In this document: positions 34,424-46,141 of the stretch, piece by piece | Layout: the number at the start of each line of letters is the position of its first letter | How positions within the stretch are numbered: position 1 is the first letter of the stretch | NCBI GenBank assembly: GCA_022376925.1 | Contig: JAIOJX010000032.1 | Span: 170,835,979 to 170,899,978 of the forward strand | Length of the DNA: 64,000 nucleotides | Source of the DNA: Tragulus kanchil | Taxonomy: Eukaryota > Chordata > Mammalia > Artiodactyla > Tragulidae | Direction of reading: 5' to 3' | Position numbers and translations under genes: made by a program | Notes under the pieces: generated by a model | What the model saw: only the letters and a program-made list of their open reading frames with translations | Databases searched by the model: none | Told to the model about the DNA's origin: nothing

Positions 34424-35385
34424 AGGCATATGAGGAAACAATACACCATGAAGAAAAGACAGAATATAAAATAGAGGCAGATCCTCAAGCATTTCATATA
34501 TTAGAGTTACCAGGTTTTAAAATAACTATACTTACAATGTTCCAGGAGATAAAGGACAAAGTATGCAATTTTAGCCGAGAACTAGGAATTAAAAAAAAAA
34601 GAAGAACCAAATGGAAGTTCTAAAACTAAAAAAAGACCATACAACTGAAACTAAGAACTCAATGGATGAATTTAAAAGCAGATAAAGACAAGTTAGAATA
34701 AAATATGTCAACTGAAGCCCAAAGATATTAAAATTTGAAAAACACAGACCAGAGGCTAAGAGACAGAGATGCAGAACATATATACAATTGAAATTCCAAA
34801 AAGGAAGAAGAGAATGGAACAGAAGCAATTAACTGAACAGTGACTGAGAAGTTTCTAAAATTAATGAAAGACAGCAAGTCACAGAAGCCTAAGAATTATG
34901 AGCAGACTAAATTAACAAAAAAAAAATCTTATCTAGGAACATCACAATTAAATAGCTGAACAAAGAGAATAAACTTTAATCACCTGAAAGAAAAAAAAAG
35001 GCAGGTCACAATTATACTATTTACTAAAAAAGACAAAACACAATGAAATACTTCTTAAGTACTCAGAAAATAACTGCAGACTAGAATTCCACACCTAGTA
35101 AAAACAATCATTCAGAACAAACCTGAAATAAAAACACTTTCAGACAAATGCAAACTAACCTACAGGGACAGGAAGCAGGCAAGTGGCCGCTTGGGGAGGA
35201 GGGTGGCCAGCAGTGGTCACAGGAGGAATGAGAAAACCTGGCTGGGGTTGGAGGAACAGACTCAGAATTATGACTGTAGTGAGAATTTCACAGATGTGCA
35301 CACATGTCAAAACTAACCAAACTGTACACTTTAATTACGACAGTTTATCCAGTGTCAATTATAGCTCAGTAAAGATATTTTTTTA
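34424..35385 (+). mobile_element. HAL1-like LINE (further copy)
   Basis: Repeat of 33261-34222 through duplication 12. Confidence 0.5.
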
Positions 35386-35510
35386 GTGCAACATGTGCAT
35401 CATGTTTGAATGCTGACCTAAACAACTGTTTAAAAAGAGCTGACTGGAGATTTAAACATACTAAGGAAAAAATATTAACCTTACCTAACTGTGCTATCTA
35501 TGGAAAATTC

Positions 35511-35778
35511 CTTTTTTAATTTTGGCCTCTTTTATTGATTTTCTATTTATTTATTTTCATCCATCTTTATTCTTTGGCCTGTGTGGGCCACCCATTGCAG
35601 TGGCCTCCCTCATTGCAAAGCACCGGCTCTGGGCGCACGTGTTCCAGAGCACTGGTTCATAATTGGACACACCGGTCCAGCCGCTCCGCAGCACAGGGAA
35701 TCTTCCCATGCTAGGGATCGATCTGGTGCCCCTTGCACTGCAAGGCGGACTCTACCCACTGGACCACCAGGGAAGCCC
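35511..35778 (-). mobile_element. Family L SINE, older type
   Basis: Reverse head 'ccactggaccaccagggaag', B box complement 'ggatcgatctgg', body 'ggctctgggcgcacgtg'. No C-rich extension; ends in 'ttttggcctcttttattg'. Confidence 0.85.
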
Positions 35779-35866
35779 TGTGGTTAATTTTTGTTGATGT
35801 TGTTGTTTTACATTCAGAGTTAATTATTTTAGAGCAGCTGCAGGTCGACAGCAAGACTGAGTGGAG

Positions 35867-36218
35867 GGGCTTCCCTGGTAGCTCAATGGTTAAGAGTTTG
35901 CCTTCCAGTTCAGGAGATACAGGTTTGATTCCTGATCTGGGAAGATCCCACGTGCTGCAGAGCAACGAAGCCTGGGAGCCACAATTATGGAGCCTGTGCT
36001 CTAGAGCCCTGGAGCCTCAACTTGCGAGCCCATGTGCCCCAACTACTGAAGCCTGTAAGGCCTAGAGCCCGAGTTCCACAACAAGAGAAGTACCGCAAGA
36101 GAAGCCTGCTCACCTCAACTAGAGAGTAGCCCCCACTTTCCACTAGAGAAGAGCCTGCAGCAGCAGTGAAAACCCAGAAGAGCCAAAAATAAATAAATAA
36201 ATTTAAAAAAAAAAAAAA
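35867..36218 (+). mobile_element. CHR-2/Bov-tA-like composite SINE
   Basis: Head 'gggcttccctggtagctcaa', 'tggagcctgtgctctagagc' units, AAAT then long poly-A. Target-site duplication 'aagactgag' plus 'gag' at 35853-35866 and 36219-36230 (2-base difference). Confidence 0.8.
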
Positions 36219-36330
36219 AAGACTGAGGAGTGCACAGAGCTTACCCACAGACTGCCACTGCCAACAGCTCCTCCCTCGGCACCCACCAGAGCGGACATCT
36301 GTTACAACTGACAGGCCTGCAGCAACAGGT

Positions 36331-36602
36331 GGTATCCAGCCTGAACGGACACATGGTAACCAGCCTGAACGGCACATGGTAACCAATGTGAACAGACACA
36401 TGGTATCCAGCCTGAATGGACACATGGTAACCAACATGAACGGACACTGGTATCCAGCCTGAATTGACACACAGTAACCAGCCTGAACGGACACATGGTA
36501 ACCAACGTGAACAGACACTGATATCCAGCCTGAACTGAAACGTGGTAACCAGCCTGAATTGAAACGTGGTAACCAGCCTGCACAGACACACGGTAACCAC
36601 AC
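36331..36602. repeat. 24 bp minisatellite with a 3-unit higher-order pattern
   Basis: About 11.5 units of 23-24 bp, consensus close to 'ggtaaccagcctgaacggac' plus 'acat'. Unit types repeat in the order ggtatCCAG / ggtaaCCAG / ggtaaCCAA: full triplets at units 1-3 and 6-8, a deleted one at 4-5, a variant one at 9-11. Since 24 is a multiple of 3, several frames stay open on the minus strand, explaining long repetitive open frames there. Confidence 0.9.
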
Positions 36603-37378
36603 GGAGCCCATCGTGCACTAAGGCTCGCATGCGTGCTGCGCACTCTGAGTCTGTGCAAGCGAGGCCGGCCGGCACCGCTGTGTGGCAGACAAGTGTCTTC
36701 TCTGCCCGCAGCCCGTGCTCGGCCTCGTCACTCCTGCTCCTCCTCTCACTCTGGCGACCACTCACCTTTCCACTGTCAGAGGACACCAGCCAGCTGAAAG
36801 AGTAAGGCGCGAGGCTAGACCTCTGTATTTTAGAGGCAGCACACTCACGCGCGGACTGTAGCGAGGTCAAGATAGGCCTCACTGCGGAGGTAACATTTAA
36901 ACAAAGATGTGAAAGAAGCAAAGGAGATAAACGTCACAGAAGTAACCCAAGAACTAGATTAAGTAGGTCTCCTAAGGCCACAGTGAGGCTCTGCGCCGTC
37001 GAGAGACAAGCTGACTTATATTTGTCTGGGGAAGCAGGAGACGGCCTGGAAGGCTGCCTCAGCAGCTCCAGGGCCGAGGAGGGCGGACGGGTGGACAGCG
37101 CAGCGGAGCAGAGAGGCCCGGGCCCTCCAGGCCAGCAGAGACACAGGCAGCTCCCGTCTCAATGGGCAGGGAGAGACCAGACAGCTGGTAATTACCTAAA
37201 GAAGCGCTGTACCAGAGCTAAGTACAATGTTCAGCAGACAGACAGACAGACGAGGGACCCAGCTTAGAGGAGAGAAGGAAGAGGTCCATGATAACCTTCA
37301 CAGGCGCCTGACTTCCTGTGAGCCGGCACCTCAATCTCAAAACACTACTCACACACACACACAAAACACATTCCTCAA
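36603..37378. other. Unique GC-richer stretch, nothing recognised
   Basis: Contains short CpG-rich patches (36600-36730, 37080-37130) and a short (GACA)n near 37236. No exon supported. Confidence 0.4.
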
Positions 37379-37735
37379 GGAAAGGACACCACCAATCACC
37401 AAGTCACTTCACCAAGACCCCAGGGGCTGTCGGCCCTCCGCCCCACGTCAAGCCCATCATTTCAGTCTGTCTACAGCTGAAGAGCTTTCCAGCAAGTCCT
37501 CATCCCCTGCCCCACAGCATCCCCTCACCAGGACTCAGCTCCCCAAGGGAGGGCTGGGCCGTCTCATCTGCTCACAGGACCGGCCACGCCTGGCATCCGT
37601 TCGTGCTCATTTACAAGTTTCTAAGTAAGGGGCCTTCTCTACTTGCAGTTAACTCATTCTCACACACCCACCAATGAGCTTTTCAAGCTGCAGGTACACT
37701 CACAGTACTCTGGGCTGAAAGTTCTCTAGTCGTGG

Positions 37736-37972
37736 AACTTCCCTGGTGATCCTGGGTAGAATCCACGTTCCAAGGCAGGGGACGCGGCTTCAGTTCCTGG
37801 TCAGGGAACTAAGAGCCCACGTACCTCAAGGCAACTAAGCTCACTAGCCCACCACAACGATTCAGCCCCTGTGCTGCAACTAGGAGAAGCCCAGGCACAA
37901 TGAAGAGCCTGCATGTGGCAACTAAGACCCCACACAGCCATCGTAAGTCAGTAAACATTAAAAAAAAAAAAG
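37736..37972 (+). mobile_element. CHR-type SINE, older
   Basis: Head 'acttccctggtgatcctggg', 'ttcctggtcagggaactaag', 'ctgtgctgcaactaggagaa', then a poly-A end. Copy B at 38876-39112. Confidence 0.7.
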
Positions 37973-38006
37973 ATATTATGAAATAAATTTTAAAACACAC
38001 ACACGA

Positions 38007-38360
38007 GGGCTTCCCTAGTAGCTCTCCTGCCAAAGCAGGAGACACGGGTTTGATCACTGATCCGGGAGAATCTCACATGTTGCGGAACGACTAAGCCCAG
38101 GAGCCACAACGATGGAGCCTGTGCCCTAGAGCCTTGGAGCCGCAACTATGGAGCCGCAACTATGGAGCCCGTGGGCCCCAACTACTGAAGCCCGTGCGTC
38201 CAGGAGCCCAAGTTCCACAACAAGAGAAGTCACCACCACAAGAAGCCTGCTCACCTCAGCTAGAGAGGAGCCCCCACTCTCTGCAACTAGAGAAGAGCCT
38301 GCAGCAGCAGCGAGAACCCAGAATAGCCAAAAATAAATAAATAAATAAATTTTTAAAAAG
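38007..38360 (+). mobile_element. CHR-2/Bov-tA-like composite SINE
   Basis: Head 'gggcttccctagtagctctc', B box GGTTTGATCAC, and an internal tandem 'gagccgcaactatg' repeated twice. AAAT tail. A weak flanking direct repeat includes 'cacacg'. Confidence 0.8.
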
Positions 38361-38875
38361 AACCCACACGTGGTCCATGACAAGTATTACTTCACAAAAA
38401 TATTACACTATATTGCTTCCCGAGCACAAACATCAAGGTGTGTTATTTTTAAGAAAGTTTTAGATGGTCATTAAACTTCATTTAATTTTCCTCACACGCC
38501 GACTTCCTCCAAAAAAAAAAGGAAAGGACACCACCACTCCCCAAGTCCCTTCGCCAGGACCCCCGGGGCTGTCGGCCCTCCGCCCCACGTCAAGCCCATC
38601 ATTTCAGTCTGTCTACAGCTGAAGAGCTTTCCAGCAAGTCCTCATCCCCTGCCCCACAGCATCCCCTCACCAGGACTCAGCTCCCCAAGGGAGGGCTGGG
38701 CCGTCTCATCTGCTCACAGGACCGGCCACGCCTGGCATCCGTTCGTGCTCATTTACAAGTTTCTAAGTAAGGGGCCTTCTCTACTTGCAGTTAACTCATT
38801 CTCACACACCCACCAATGAGCTTTTCAAGCTGCAGGTACACTCACAGTACTCTGGGCTGAAAGTTCTCTAGTCGT

Positions 38876-39112
38876 GGAACTTCCTGGTGATCCTGGGTAG
38901 AATCCACGTTCCAAGGCAGGGGACGCGGCTTCAGTTCCTGGTCAGGGAACTAAGAGCCCACGTACCTCAAGGCAACTAAGCTCACTAGCCCACCACAACG
39001 ATTCAGCCCCTGTGCTGCAACTAGGAGAAGCCCAGGCACAATGAAGAGCCTGCATGTGGCAACTAAGACCCCACACAGCCATCGTAAGTCAGTAAACATT
39101 AAAAAAAAAAAA
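38876..39112 (+). mobile_element. CHR-type SINE, older (copy B)
   Basis: Repeat of 37736-37972 through duplication 13, one C shorter in the head. Confidence 0.7.
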
Positions 39113-39147
39113 GATATTATGAAATAAATTTTAAAACACACACACGA

Positions 39148-39500
39148 GGGCTTCCCTAGTAGCTCTCCTGCCAAAGCAGGAGACACGGGTTTGATCACTG
39201 ATCCGGGAGAATCTCACATGTTGCGAACGACTAAGCCCAGGAGCCACAACGATGGAGCCTGTGCCCTAGAGCCTTGGAGCCGCAACTATGGAGCCGCAAC
39301 TATGGAGCCCGTGGGCCCCAACTACTGAAGCCCGTGCGTCCAGGAGCCCAAGTTCCACAACAAGAGAAGTCACCACCACAAGAAGCCTGCTCACCTCAGC
39401 TAGAGAGGAGCCCCCACTCTCTGCAACTAGAGAAGAGCCTGCAGCAGCAGCGAGAACCCAGAATAGCCAAAAATAAATAAATAAATAAATTTTTAAAAAG
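39148..39500 (+). mobile_element. CHR-2-like SINE (copy B)
   Basis: Repeat of 38007-38360 through duplication 13. Confidence 0.8.
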
Positions 39501-39629
39501 AACCCACACGTGGTCCATGACAAGTATTACTTCACAAAAATATTACACTATATTGCTTCCCGAGCACAAACATCAAGGTGTGTTATTTTTAAGAAAGTTT
39601 TAGATGGTCATTAAACTTCATTTAATTTT

Positions 39630-40738
39630 ACGCAGCAAAGTGAACCACTGAAAAAACAAAAAGACAACCTATAGAATGGGGAAAATACTTGCAAATGACA
39701 TGACCAACAACAGTCTGATATCCAAAAAATACAAACAGCTCATATAGCTCAGTATCAAAGGAAGAAAAAAAAAACAAAGAACCCAATCAAAAAATGAGCA
39801 GGAAAGCTTGACATTTTTTTTCAAAGACATACAGATGGCCAACAGACACATGAAAAGATGCTCAACATCTCTAATTATTAAAGAAGCGCAAATCAGAACC
39901 ACAGTGAAGTAACTCCTCAACCAGTCAGAATGACCACCATCAAAAAGCCTACACGCAACAAACGCTAGAGAGGACGCAGAGCCGAGTGAGGCTGGCGCAC
40001 TGCTCATGAGAGAGCCGAGTGGCGCGGCCGCGATGGAGAACAGCAAGGAGGGTCCTTCAAAACCAAAACCAGACCACCACGTGAGCCAGCAACTCCACTC
40101 CTGGCTACAAACCCAAAAGAACAAAAACATCAACTCAAAAAGATGAATGGAAAAAACCAAGATACACACAGCACGTGCCCGGACCGACGTTCACAGAAGC
40201 ACTCTTCACTGTGCAGCAGCCAACACAGAGAAGTGACTCAAGTGCCGTCGACAGACAAGAGGATGAAGAAGATCTGACCCCCACACCCACACACGGGAGC
40301 GTCACTCCGTCATAAGATAGGGTGAAATATTGCCATTGGTGGGAATGACAGTAGACCTAGACTAATACCATGCTGAGTGAATGAGAAAGATCAAACAAAC
40401 TGCATTAGACTGTTCACATATACAACCTGAAAAATAATACAAATGAATGTATATGCAAAACAAAACACAGACTCACAGATACAGAAAACAAACTCAGGGT
40501 TACCAAAGAGGAGAGGAAAGAGGGGAGGGAGAAGTTAGGGGTATGGAATTAACAGAGAGATATGAAATACTATCTATAAAACAAATAAGCAACAGGATTT
40601 ACAGCACAGCTCAGGGAAGGGCACCCATTATCTCATAACAACTTACAATGGAGAATAATGTGCAAAAATACTGAGTCACTAGGCTGTACACCTGAAACTA
40701 ACACAATACTGTAAGTCAACTATACTTTAACGTAAAAT
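39630..40738 (+). mobile_element. Degraded L1 LINE 3' portion
   Basis: L1 ORF2 C-terminal and 3' UTR text: 'gaatggggaaaatacttgca', 'cagacacatgaaaagatgct', 'gcgcaaatcagaaccacagt', ending 'cctgaaactaacacaatact', 'gtaagtcaactatac'. Many stops; older than the L1 at 4493. Confidence 0.75.
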
Positions 40739-40741
40739 AGG

Positions 40742-40866
40742 CCGCTCTCCAGGGGCCTGGGGTGAGGACGCCAGCCTCCCCCTGCGACAGCCCAGGTTCA
40801 GTCTTTGGTGGGGAACTGAGATCCAGCAAGCCGCATGATAAGCTGAATAAAAATAAATAATAAACA
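40742..40866 (+). mobile_element. Short CHR-like SINE, diverged
   Basis: Degraded tRNA-like head, 'caggttcagtctttggtggg', 'gaactgagatccagcaagcc' and an AAT-rich tail right after the L1 end. Confidence 0.55.
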
Positions 40867-40986
40867 AAATAAAAACATTTCAATGACATTTAAAATAAAA
40901 ATAAATTCCAAATAATGATTGCTAATAAGTACAGGGTTCCTTTGGGGGTAATGAAAACAAAATTAGGACAGTGGTAATGGCTGCAC

Positions 40987-41118
40987 ATGGAGAAGGAAAT
41001 GGCAGCCCACTCCAGGATTCTCGCCCGGGAAACCCCACAGACACAGGAGCCTGCCTGGTGGCCTATACCTATGGGGGTCAAAAAAGGATCGGAAACAACT
41101 TAGCAACTGATGAAGAAG
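40987..41118 (+). mobile_element. BovA2 SINE, 5'-truncated
   Basis: Body only: 'agaaggaaatggcagcccac', 'tccaggattctcgcc', 'gatcggaaacaacttagcaa'. The tRNA head is missing. Confidence 0.7.
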
Positions 41119-41220
41119 GGTTGCACAACCCTGAGTACACTAAAAACTGCCAAACTGTGCACTTAGGGAGTGAACTTTATGGATGTCAATTATACCTTCG
41201 CAAAGAGATTATTTAAAAAC
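41119..41220 (+). mobile_element. L1-type 3' end fragment
   Basis: 'gagtacactaaaaactgcc', 'aaactgtgcacttagggagt', 'tatggatgtcaattatacc' match the 3' ends of older mammalian L1s. Confidence 0.55.
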
Positions 41221-42495
41221 GAAATAGACACCTCAGCATGCACACACCCCAGGGACCTGTGACGTGCCTACCTCCACCCCGCTTTCCCAATTACCTCCCC
41301 AAGCCTCGGGGAGATCAAACTTCCTCAGAAACGCCACACTTCCCTATCCTGGAGAGTTCCCCTTCGTCTGCCCTTCCAGACCAACCTCAGGGCCACCTCG
41401 GGGAGCCTTCCCACCAACACCCAAGTCCAGCCCTCTTGCCCTCCCTCGCACCCGGTGCACAGGTGCCTGTCACACAGCCTGTAACACACCAGACGGGTCT
41501 TCTATGGCTGACGGGTCTAGCAAGCATCCCGAAGTTTAACACAACTTCATTTTCTGTGATATGGAAAAGCAAATCTACTAAACTGTAACCCTTCTCCGAA
41601 AAGTGTTTGCTTTTTTTTTTTTTTGGTAAAGCAAAGATGGTTAAAATCTTACAATTATTATATCTGATGGCCATACACACAGGACTCAGTAATATTTCTA
41701 CCGTTTTCTACACATTCAAATTCTCCATAAGCAAAAAAAACAACTTATCACTGTTTAGGAAAACTATGTAAGTACAAAATCCTGTAACAGAGAGAAAAAT
41801 TAGTGTTTTTAGACCTCCAAAAGTAAAAGCTGTCCATCATTTTTTCACACGAGTTCCTCAAAATATGTACAAAAGTGCAACATGAAAAAGCTTACTTTTT
41901 TCAGAGCATAATTCCAATTTCATACATGTTCTTAAATTGTTTTCTCCCTCACAATTAAATACAGCCCACCAACGGATGTGTGCTTGTAGAAGGCCTGATG
42001 CCTACTAGCTTGTCTCAACCGCACCAGAGTCTCCAGAGCTTTCGCTCCAAGTCATGCAGATTAACCTCTCACTTTGCACTGCTACTTGTTCCTAATAAGA
42101 TATAAAGTGTGATTTTAAAACTTTCTCACAGAAATAAAACAAAATTACCTAGAAACGTAAAATGCAAAGTAAAGAGAAGCTCGGCTCCTCCAGCTCAGAC
42201 CCTGTGTGAGCGGGGAGGCCGCGTGCCCAGCCCGCCTCCACCCTCCAGCACGCCCACGGCCGGCCAGGCCACGGAGCCGACCTGCCGCCCAGCAGACCGG
42301 CCACCGGCAAGCAGCCACGGCCAGAGCTCATCAGCGGACACAACCCTGCGCGGTTCCGGAACCTCCACACACAGCGTACGAAAGCGCCAGATGTTCAAAA
42401 TCTAGAAGACATCAAGCTGAAAATGACCAGGAAACAAAAACAATCTATAAAAAGGAACACAAACACACAAACACTCATTTTACTACATCTCAGAA
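41221..42495. other. Unique stretch with a GC-rich patch
   Basis: No repeat recognised. 42176-42400 is GC-rich with several CpGs but short of a clear CpG island, and has no exon evidence. Confidence 0.4.
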
Positions 42496-42598
42496 AGATG
42501 GCTCCTCTGTCCATGGGATTTTTTCAGTCAGCCTGGTGGGCTATCGTCCATGAGGCCACAAAAGAGTCGGACACAACTGAGTGACTGAGCACAGCAAG
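42496..42598 (+). mobile_element. BovA2 SINE 3' fragment
   Basis: 'ggctcctctgtccatgggat', then 'gcctggtgggctatcgtcca', 'aagagtcggacacaactgag'. Head and first half missing. Confidence 0.75.
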
Positions 42599-42763
42599 AC
42601 AGCGATCGAAGACAGTCCAAGAATGAGACATTTCCTAAATTATACTTTTCAAAGAGAAAAGCATTAGTTCTTAGGGCTAATAACTTTCAAAACTAATTTT
42701 TAATAATTAGTGTTAATTAGAAATAATTATTTTACAAAGAACAGTGAACTCAAAAAAAAAAAA

Positions 42764-43092
42764 GGGCTTCCCTGGAGGTCCACTGGGTGGTCCACCGCCT
42801 TGCAGTGCAAGGGCGCCGGTTCGAGCCCTGGCCTGGGAAGATCCCACGTGCCGTGGAGCGGCTGGACCCATGTGTTCAATTACCGAGCGGGAGCTCTGGA
42901 GCGCATGCGCCCAGAGCCAGCGCTCAGCAACGACAGACGCCACCGCGATGGGAGGCCCACAGGAGCCAAAGAACAAAGACGGATGAAAACAGAGAAATGA
43001 AAGACCAACAGAAGTGGCCCGGTTGCTCCCCTCCCTCCCCAACCTGACCCCCGCCCCAAATAAATAAATAAATAAATCTTAAAAAAAAAAAA
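42764..43092 (+). mobile_element. Family L SINE, young type
   Basis: Head (with ggaggtccactgg), B box GGTTCGAGCCC, body, C-rich extension 'ctcccctccctccccaacc', (AAAT)n and poly-A. It sits directly after a 12-A run that may be part of the target-site duplication. Confidence 0.85.
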
Positions 43093-43287
43093 TTATCCTG
43101 CTTGGAAAATTCTGGACTAGAATCATAAGATTTTAATGAGTAGGCAGTTATACTGAGCACTTTATCATGGACATTGAAATTAATAGTGGATATATAAAAA
43201 CATGAAATTTGAATATCCTGGTTTCTAAAAGCACTATTATTATTCTACTTACAGAAGGCTTCCATGAACATAAAACTCAGACTTAAA

Positions 43288-43388
43288 AGTTTTTTGGGTC
43301 TTAGTTGTGGCATGTGGGATTTAATTCCCTGACCAGGGATCAAACCTGGGTCCGCAGAGTCTTAACCACTGGACCACCAGGGAAGTCC
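43288..43388 (-). mobile_element. Short CHR-1-like tRNA SINE
   Basis: Reverse: 'cttaaccactggaccaccag', 'ggatcaaacctgggtcc', 'gacc' and 'attccctgaccagg'. About 100 bp. Confidence 0.75.
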
Positions 43389-43439
43389 CTCAAAGTTAAA
43401 AGTTTAAAGCTGTAACAAGTCAAAGCAATCTTCATGGGA

Positions 43440-44060
43440 AAAAAAAAATGAAGTTGAGGATATCATGTTCACTGCTTTCAAACTACATTACAAAGCTACA
43501 TTCATCAAAACAGTATGCTATGGCTGCAAAACAGACACATAGATGAAGGGAAGAGAACAGGGTCCAGAAATAAGCCTACATGTATATGTTCAATTAATCC
43601 ATGACAAAGGAGACAAAATCCAATAGGGAAAAGGCCTCTATGATAAACGGTGCTGGAAAAACTAGACAGCAACATGGAGAAGAATCACACGGAACTCCTT
43701 TCTCACACCACACACAAAAACAAACTCAAAAGGGATGAAAGACTCTAGTGTAAGACCCGAAACCATACATCTCCTAGAAGAAAACACAGGCAGTTCACTC
43801 CGGGTGCTGGAGGGACGGGGCGAGGGGCTGTGAAAGAGACGTCAGGGATGAAAAGATGGCAACCTCTGGTCATGGGGCGTCACACACAGCCTGAGGCCAC
43901 GGTCAGTAAGTGACAACTCTACACAGGGACAGAGAGTTCCAGGTTTATCGTGGTGACCACTTCACAACCCACGCAAACACCAAACCATTGTGTAGTATAC
44001 TGGAAACTAACACAACATTTTACATTACTGTATGTCAACTGGGGGAATAAAAAAAGCCCT
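43440..44060 (+). mobile_element. L1 LINE fragment with internal deletion
   Basis: ORF2 text ('tcatcaaaacagtatgctat', 'cagacacatagatgaaggga', 'ggaaaaactagacagcaaca') leads to a 3' end ('actggaaactaacacaac', 'actgtatgtcaactggg'). Intervening ORF2 parts are missing. Part is repeated at 44838-45189. Confidence 0.7.
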
Positions 44061-44128
44061 TAACGGCTTTAAGAAGAAATCAGATTAGGGATAAAAGACA
44101 ACATAAAAACGTCTTTTTTTTTTTAAAC

Positions 44129-44690
44129 ATAGACTTCCACTTCCGGCCAAGGTGGGGTAACAGAAGCCAGATTTATCTCGTCATCATAAACAACAAAGCC
44201 CAGTCAAATGCATGGAGTGGTGGTCTGAGACAGTGGACACCCAGCAGCAGAACAAGCGCCCTGAGAGACAGGAAACAGATGGCGTAAATCCCACAACTGC
44301 CCCCCTCGCCCCGCCCCCGCCCGGAGAAAGCTCCCAACTGGCAGCACAGGAAGCGAGAACCAAGGGAGGCCAGCCCCTCTCCCCCAGGCTGGGGGGCAAG
44401 CTGAGGCCAAGGCCGCCAGGTCGACTTACCAGAAGGAGCACGCGGCCCAAGAACTCCAGAGACCCCTGGAGGACTCCGCACAGGCCTGACCAGCACTGGC
44501 CTGTAAGGAAAACACTTGAGGCTTCTGAGGAGGAACTCAAACAAATAAAAAGGATAATCCAGGAGGCTCCCACGGGCCAAGAAAAGAGTGCCTACTCCCA
44601 CCAGCTAGAGGGGAAAACTGCAGAACTAAAGGACCATTGGGTAGAGCACTCAAGGGTTTTGGCTTGGTTGTGAAAATAACGAGCCCAGGA
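44129..44690 (+). mobile_element. L1 5'-UTR-like segment, tentative
   Basis: 'acttccggccaaggtgg' followed by 'taacagaagccagatttatc' and 'aacaacaaagcccagtcaaa' resembles the start of older mammalian L1 5' UTRs. It lies right after an L1 3' end in the same orientation. Identification is from memory and weak. Confidence 0.4.
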
Positions 44691-45257
44691 CTACACAGCT
44701 CTGATCCCACCTAACAAAGCAAGAGCTGCAATGAACAGTCTCTAAGGAACTTAACCATGTTCCAGAACAAAGTTAAGAGTATGTACACGCATATAAAGAT
44801 ATTCCATCCTAGTAAAACTCGTAACATCTGGCATCCACACACAAAACAAACTCAAAAGGGATGAAAGACTCTAGTGTAAGACCCGAAACCATACATCTCC
44901 TAGAAGAAAACACAGGCAGTTCACTCCGGGTGCTGGAGGGACGGGGCGAGGGGCTGTGAAAGAGACGTCAGGGATGAAAAGATGGCAACCTCTGGTCATG
45001 GGGCGTCACACACAGCCTGAGGCCACGGTCAGTAAGTGACAACTCTACACAGGGACAGAGAGTTCCAGGTTTATCGTGGTGACCACTTCACAACCCACGC
45101 AAACACCAAACCATTGTGTAGTATACTGGAAACTAACACAACATTTTACATTACTGTATGTCAACTGGGGGAATAAAAAAAGCCCTTAACGGCTTTAAGA
45201 AGAAATCAGATTAGGGATAAAAGACAACATAAAAACGTCTTTTTTTTTTTAAACATA

Positions 45258-45820
45258 GACTTCCACTTCCGGCCAAGGTGGGGTAACAGAAGCCAGATTT
45301 ATCTCGTCATCATAAACAACAAAGCCCAGTCAAATGCATGGAGTGGTGGTCTGAGACAGTGGACACCCAGCAGCAGAACAAGCGCGCCCTGAGAGACAGG
45401 AAACAGATGGCGTAAATCCCACAACTGCCCCCCTCGCCCCGCCCCCGCCTGGAGAAAGCTCCCAACTGGCAGCACAGGAAGCGAGAACCAAGGGAGGCCA
45501 GCCCGTCTCCCCAAGTCTGGGAGGCAAGCTGAGGCCAAGGCCGCCAGGTCGACTTACCAGAAGGAGCACGCGGCCCAAGAACTCCAGAGACCCCTGGAGG
45601 ACTCCGCACAGGCCTGACCAGCACTGGCCTGTAAGGAAAACACTTGAGGCTTCTGAGGAGGAACTCAAACAAATAAAAAGGATAATCCAGGAGGCTCCCA
45701 CGGGGCCAAGAAAAGAGTGCCTACTCCCACCAGCTAGAGGGGAAAACTGCAGAACTAAAGGACCATTGGGTAGAGCACTCAAGGGTTTTGGCTTGGTTGT
45801 GAAAATAACGAGCCCAGGAC
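45258..45820 (+). mobile_element. L1 5'-UTR-like segment (copy B)
   Basis: Repeat of 44129-44690 through duplication 14. Confidence 0.4.
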
Positions 45821-46141
45821 TACACAGCTCTGATCCCACCTAACAAAGCAAGAGCTGCAATGAACAGTCTCTAAGGAACTTAACCATGTTCCAGAACAAA
45901 GTTAAGAGTATGTACACGCATATAAAGATATTCCATCCTAGTAAAACTCGTAACATCTGGCATCTTAACAAAAAATACCAAACAAGCAAAGAAACAGGAA
46001 AACACAACTCATAATGAGTAAAAAAATCAATCAACTGACACTAACTCAATTACCCTGTAGCTAAATGTATTTGAGAAGTTAGAGGAAAGGCTGAGTATGT
46101 TCAGGAGAGATGTGAAACCATCTCAATCAAACAAGGATGAG

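Larger units (their letters stand above)
33238..35569. repeat. Direct duplication 12 (copies 33238-34406 and 34405-35569)
   Basis: Period 1163 bp, no linker. Overlaps duplication 11, so part of the HAL1-like element occurs three times (32166, 33261, 34424). The poly-A run before it shortens from 17 to 8 in copy B. Confidence 0.95.
37379..39629. repeat. Direct duplication 13 (copies 37379-38489 and 38521-39629)
   Basis: Offset about 1141 bp. The 31 bp linker ends in ten A. The first 50 bp of copy B have several A-to-C or A-to-G changes ('cactccccaagtcccttcgc' against 'caatcaccaagtcacttcac'); the rest is nearly identical. Confidence 0.95.
43708..45964. repeat. Direct duplication 14 (copies 43708-44834 and 44835-45964)
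   Basis: Period 1126-1129 bp, no linker. Differences are mainly short ones: 'caagcgccct' against 'caagcgcgccct', 'cacgggcc' against 'cacggggcc', and a shifted GC-rich run ('ctctcccccaggctgggggg' against 'gtctccccaagtctgggagg'). Confidence 0.95.

Noticed and set aside
36331..36602. CRISPR array
   Set aside because: Units are contiguous 24 bp repeats without unique spacers, in a mammalian genome.
36241..36921. 226-codon minus-strand open frame with repeating 'GYHVSVQA'-like units
   Set aside because: Explained by a 24 bp minisatellite whose unit length is a multiple of three.
42176..42400. CpG island promoter
   Set aside because: GC-rich with some CpGs but short, isolated, and without a transcript start or exon nearby.
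44173..44601. 142-codon minus-strand open frame, nearly repeated at 45299-45672
   Set aside because: Frames shift between the two copies because of short indels, which argues against coding constraint; the region looks like an L1 5' UTR or other GC-rich non-coding DNA.
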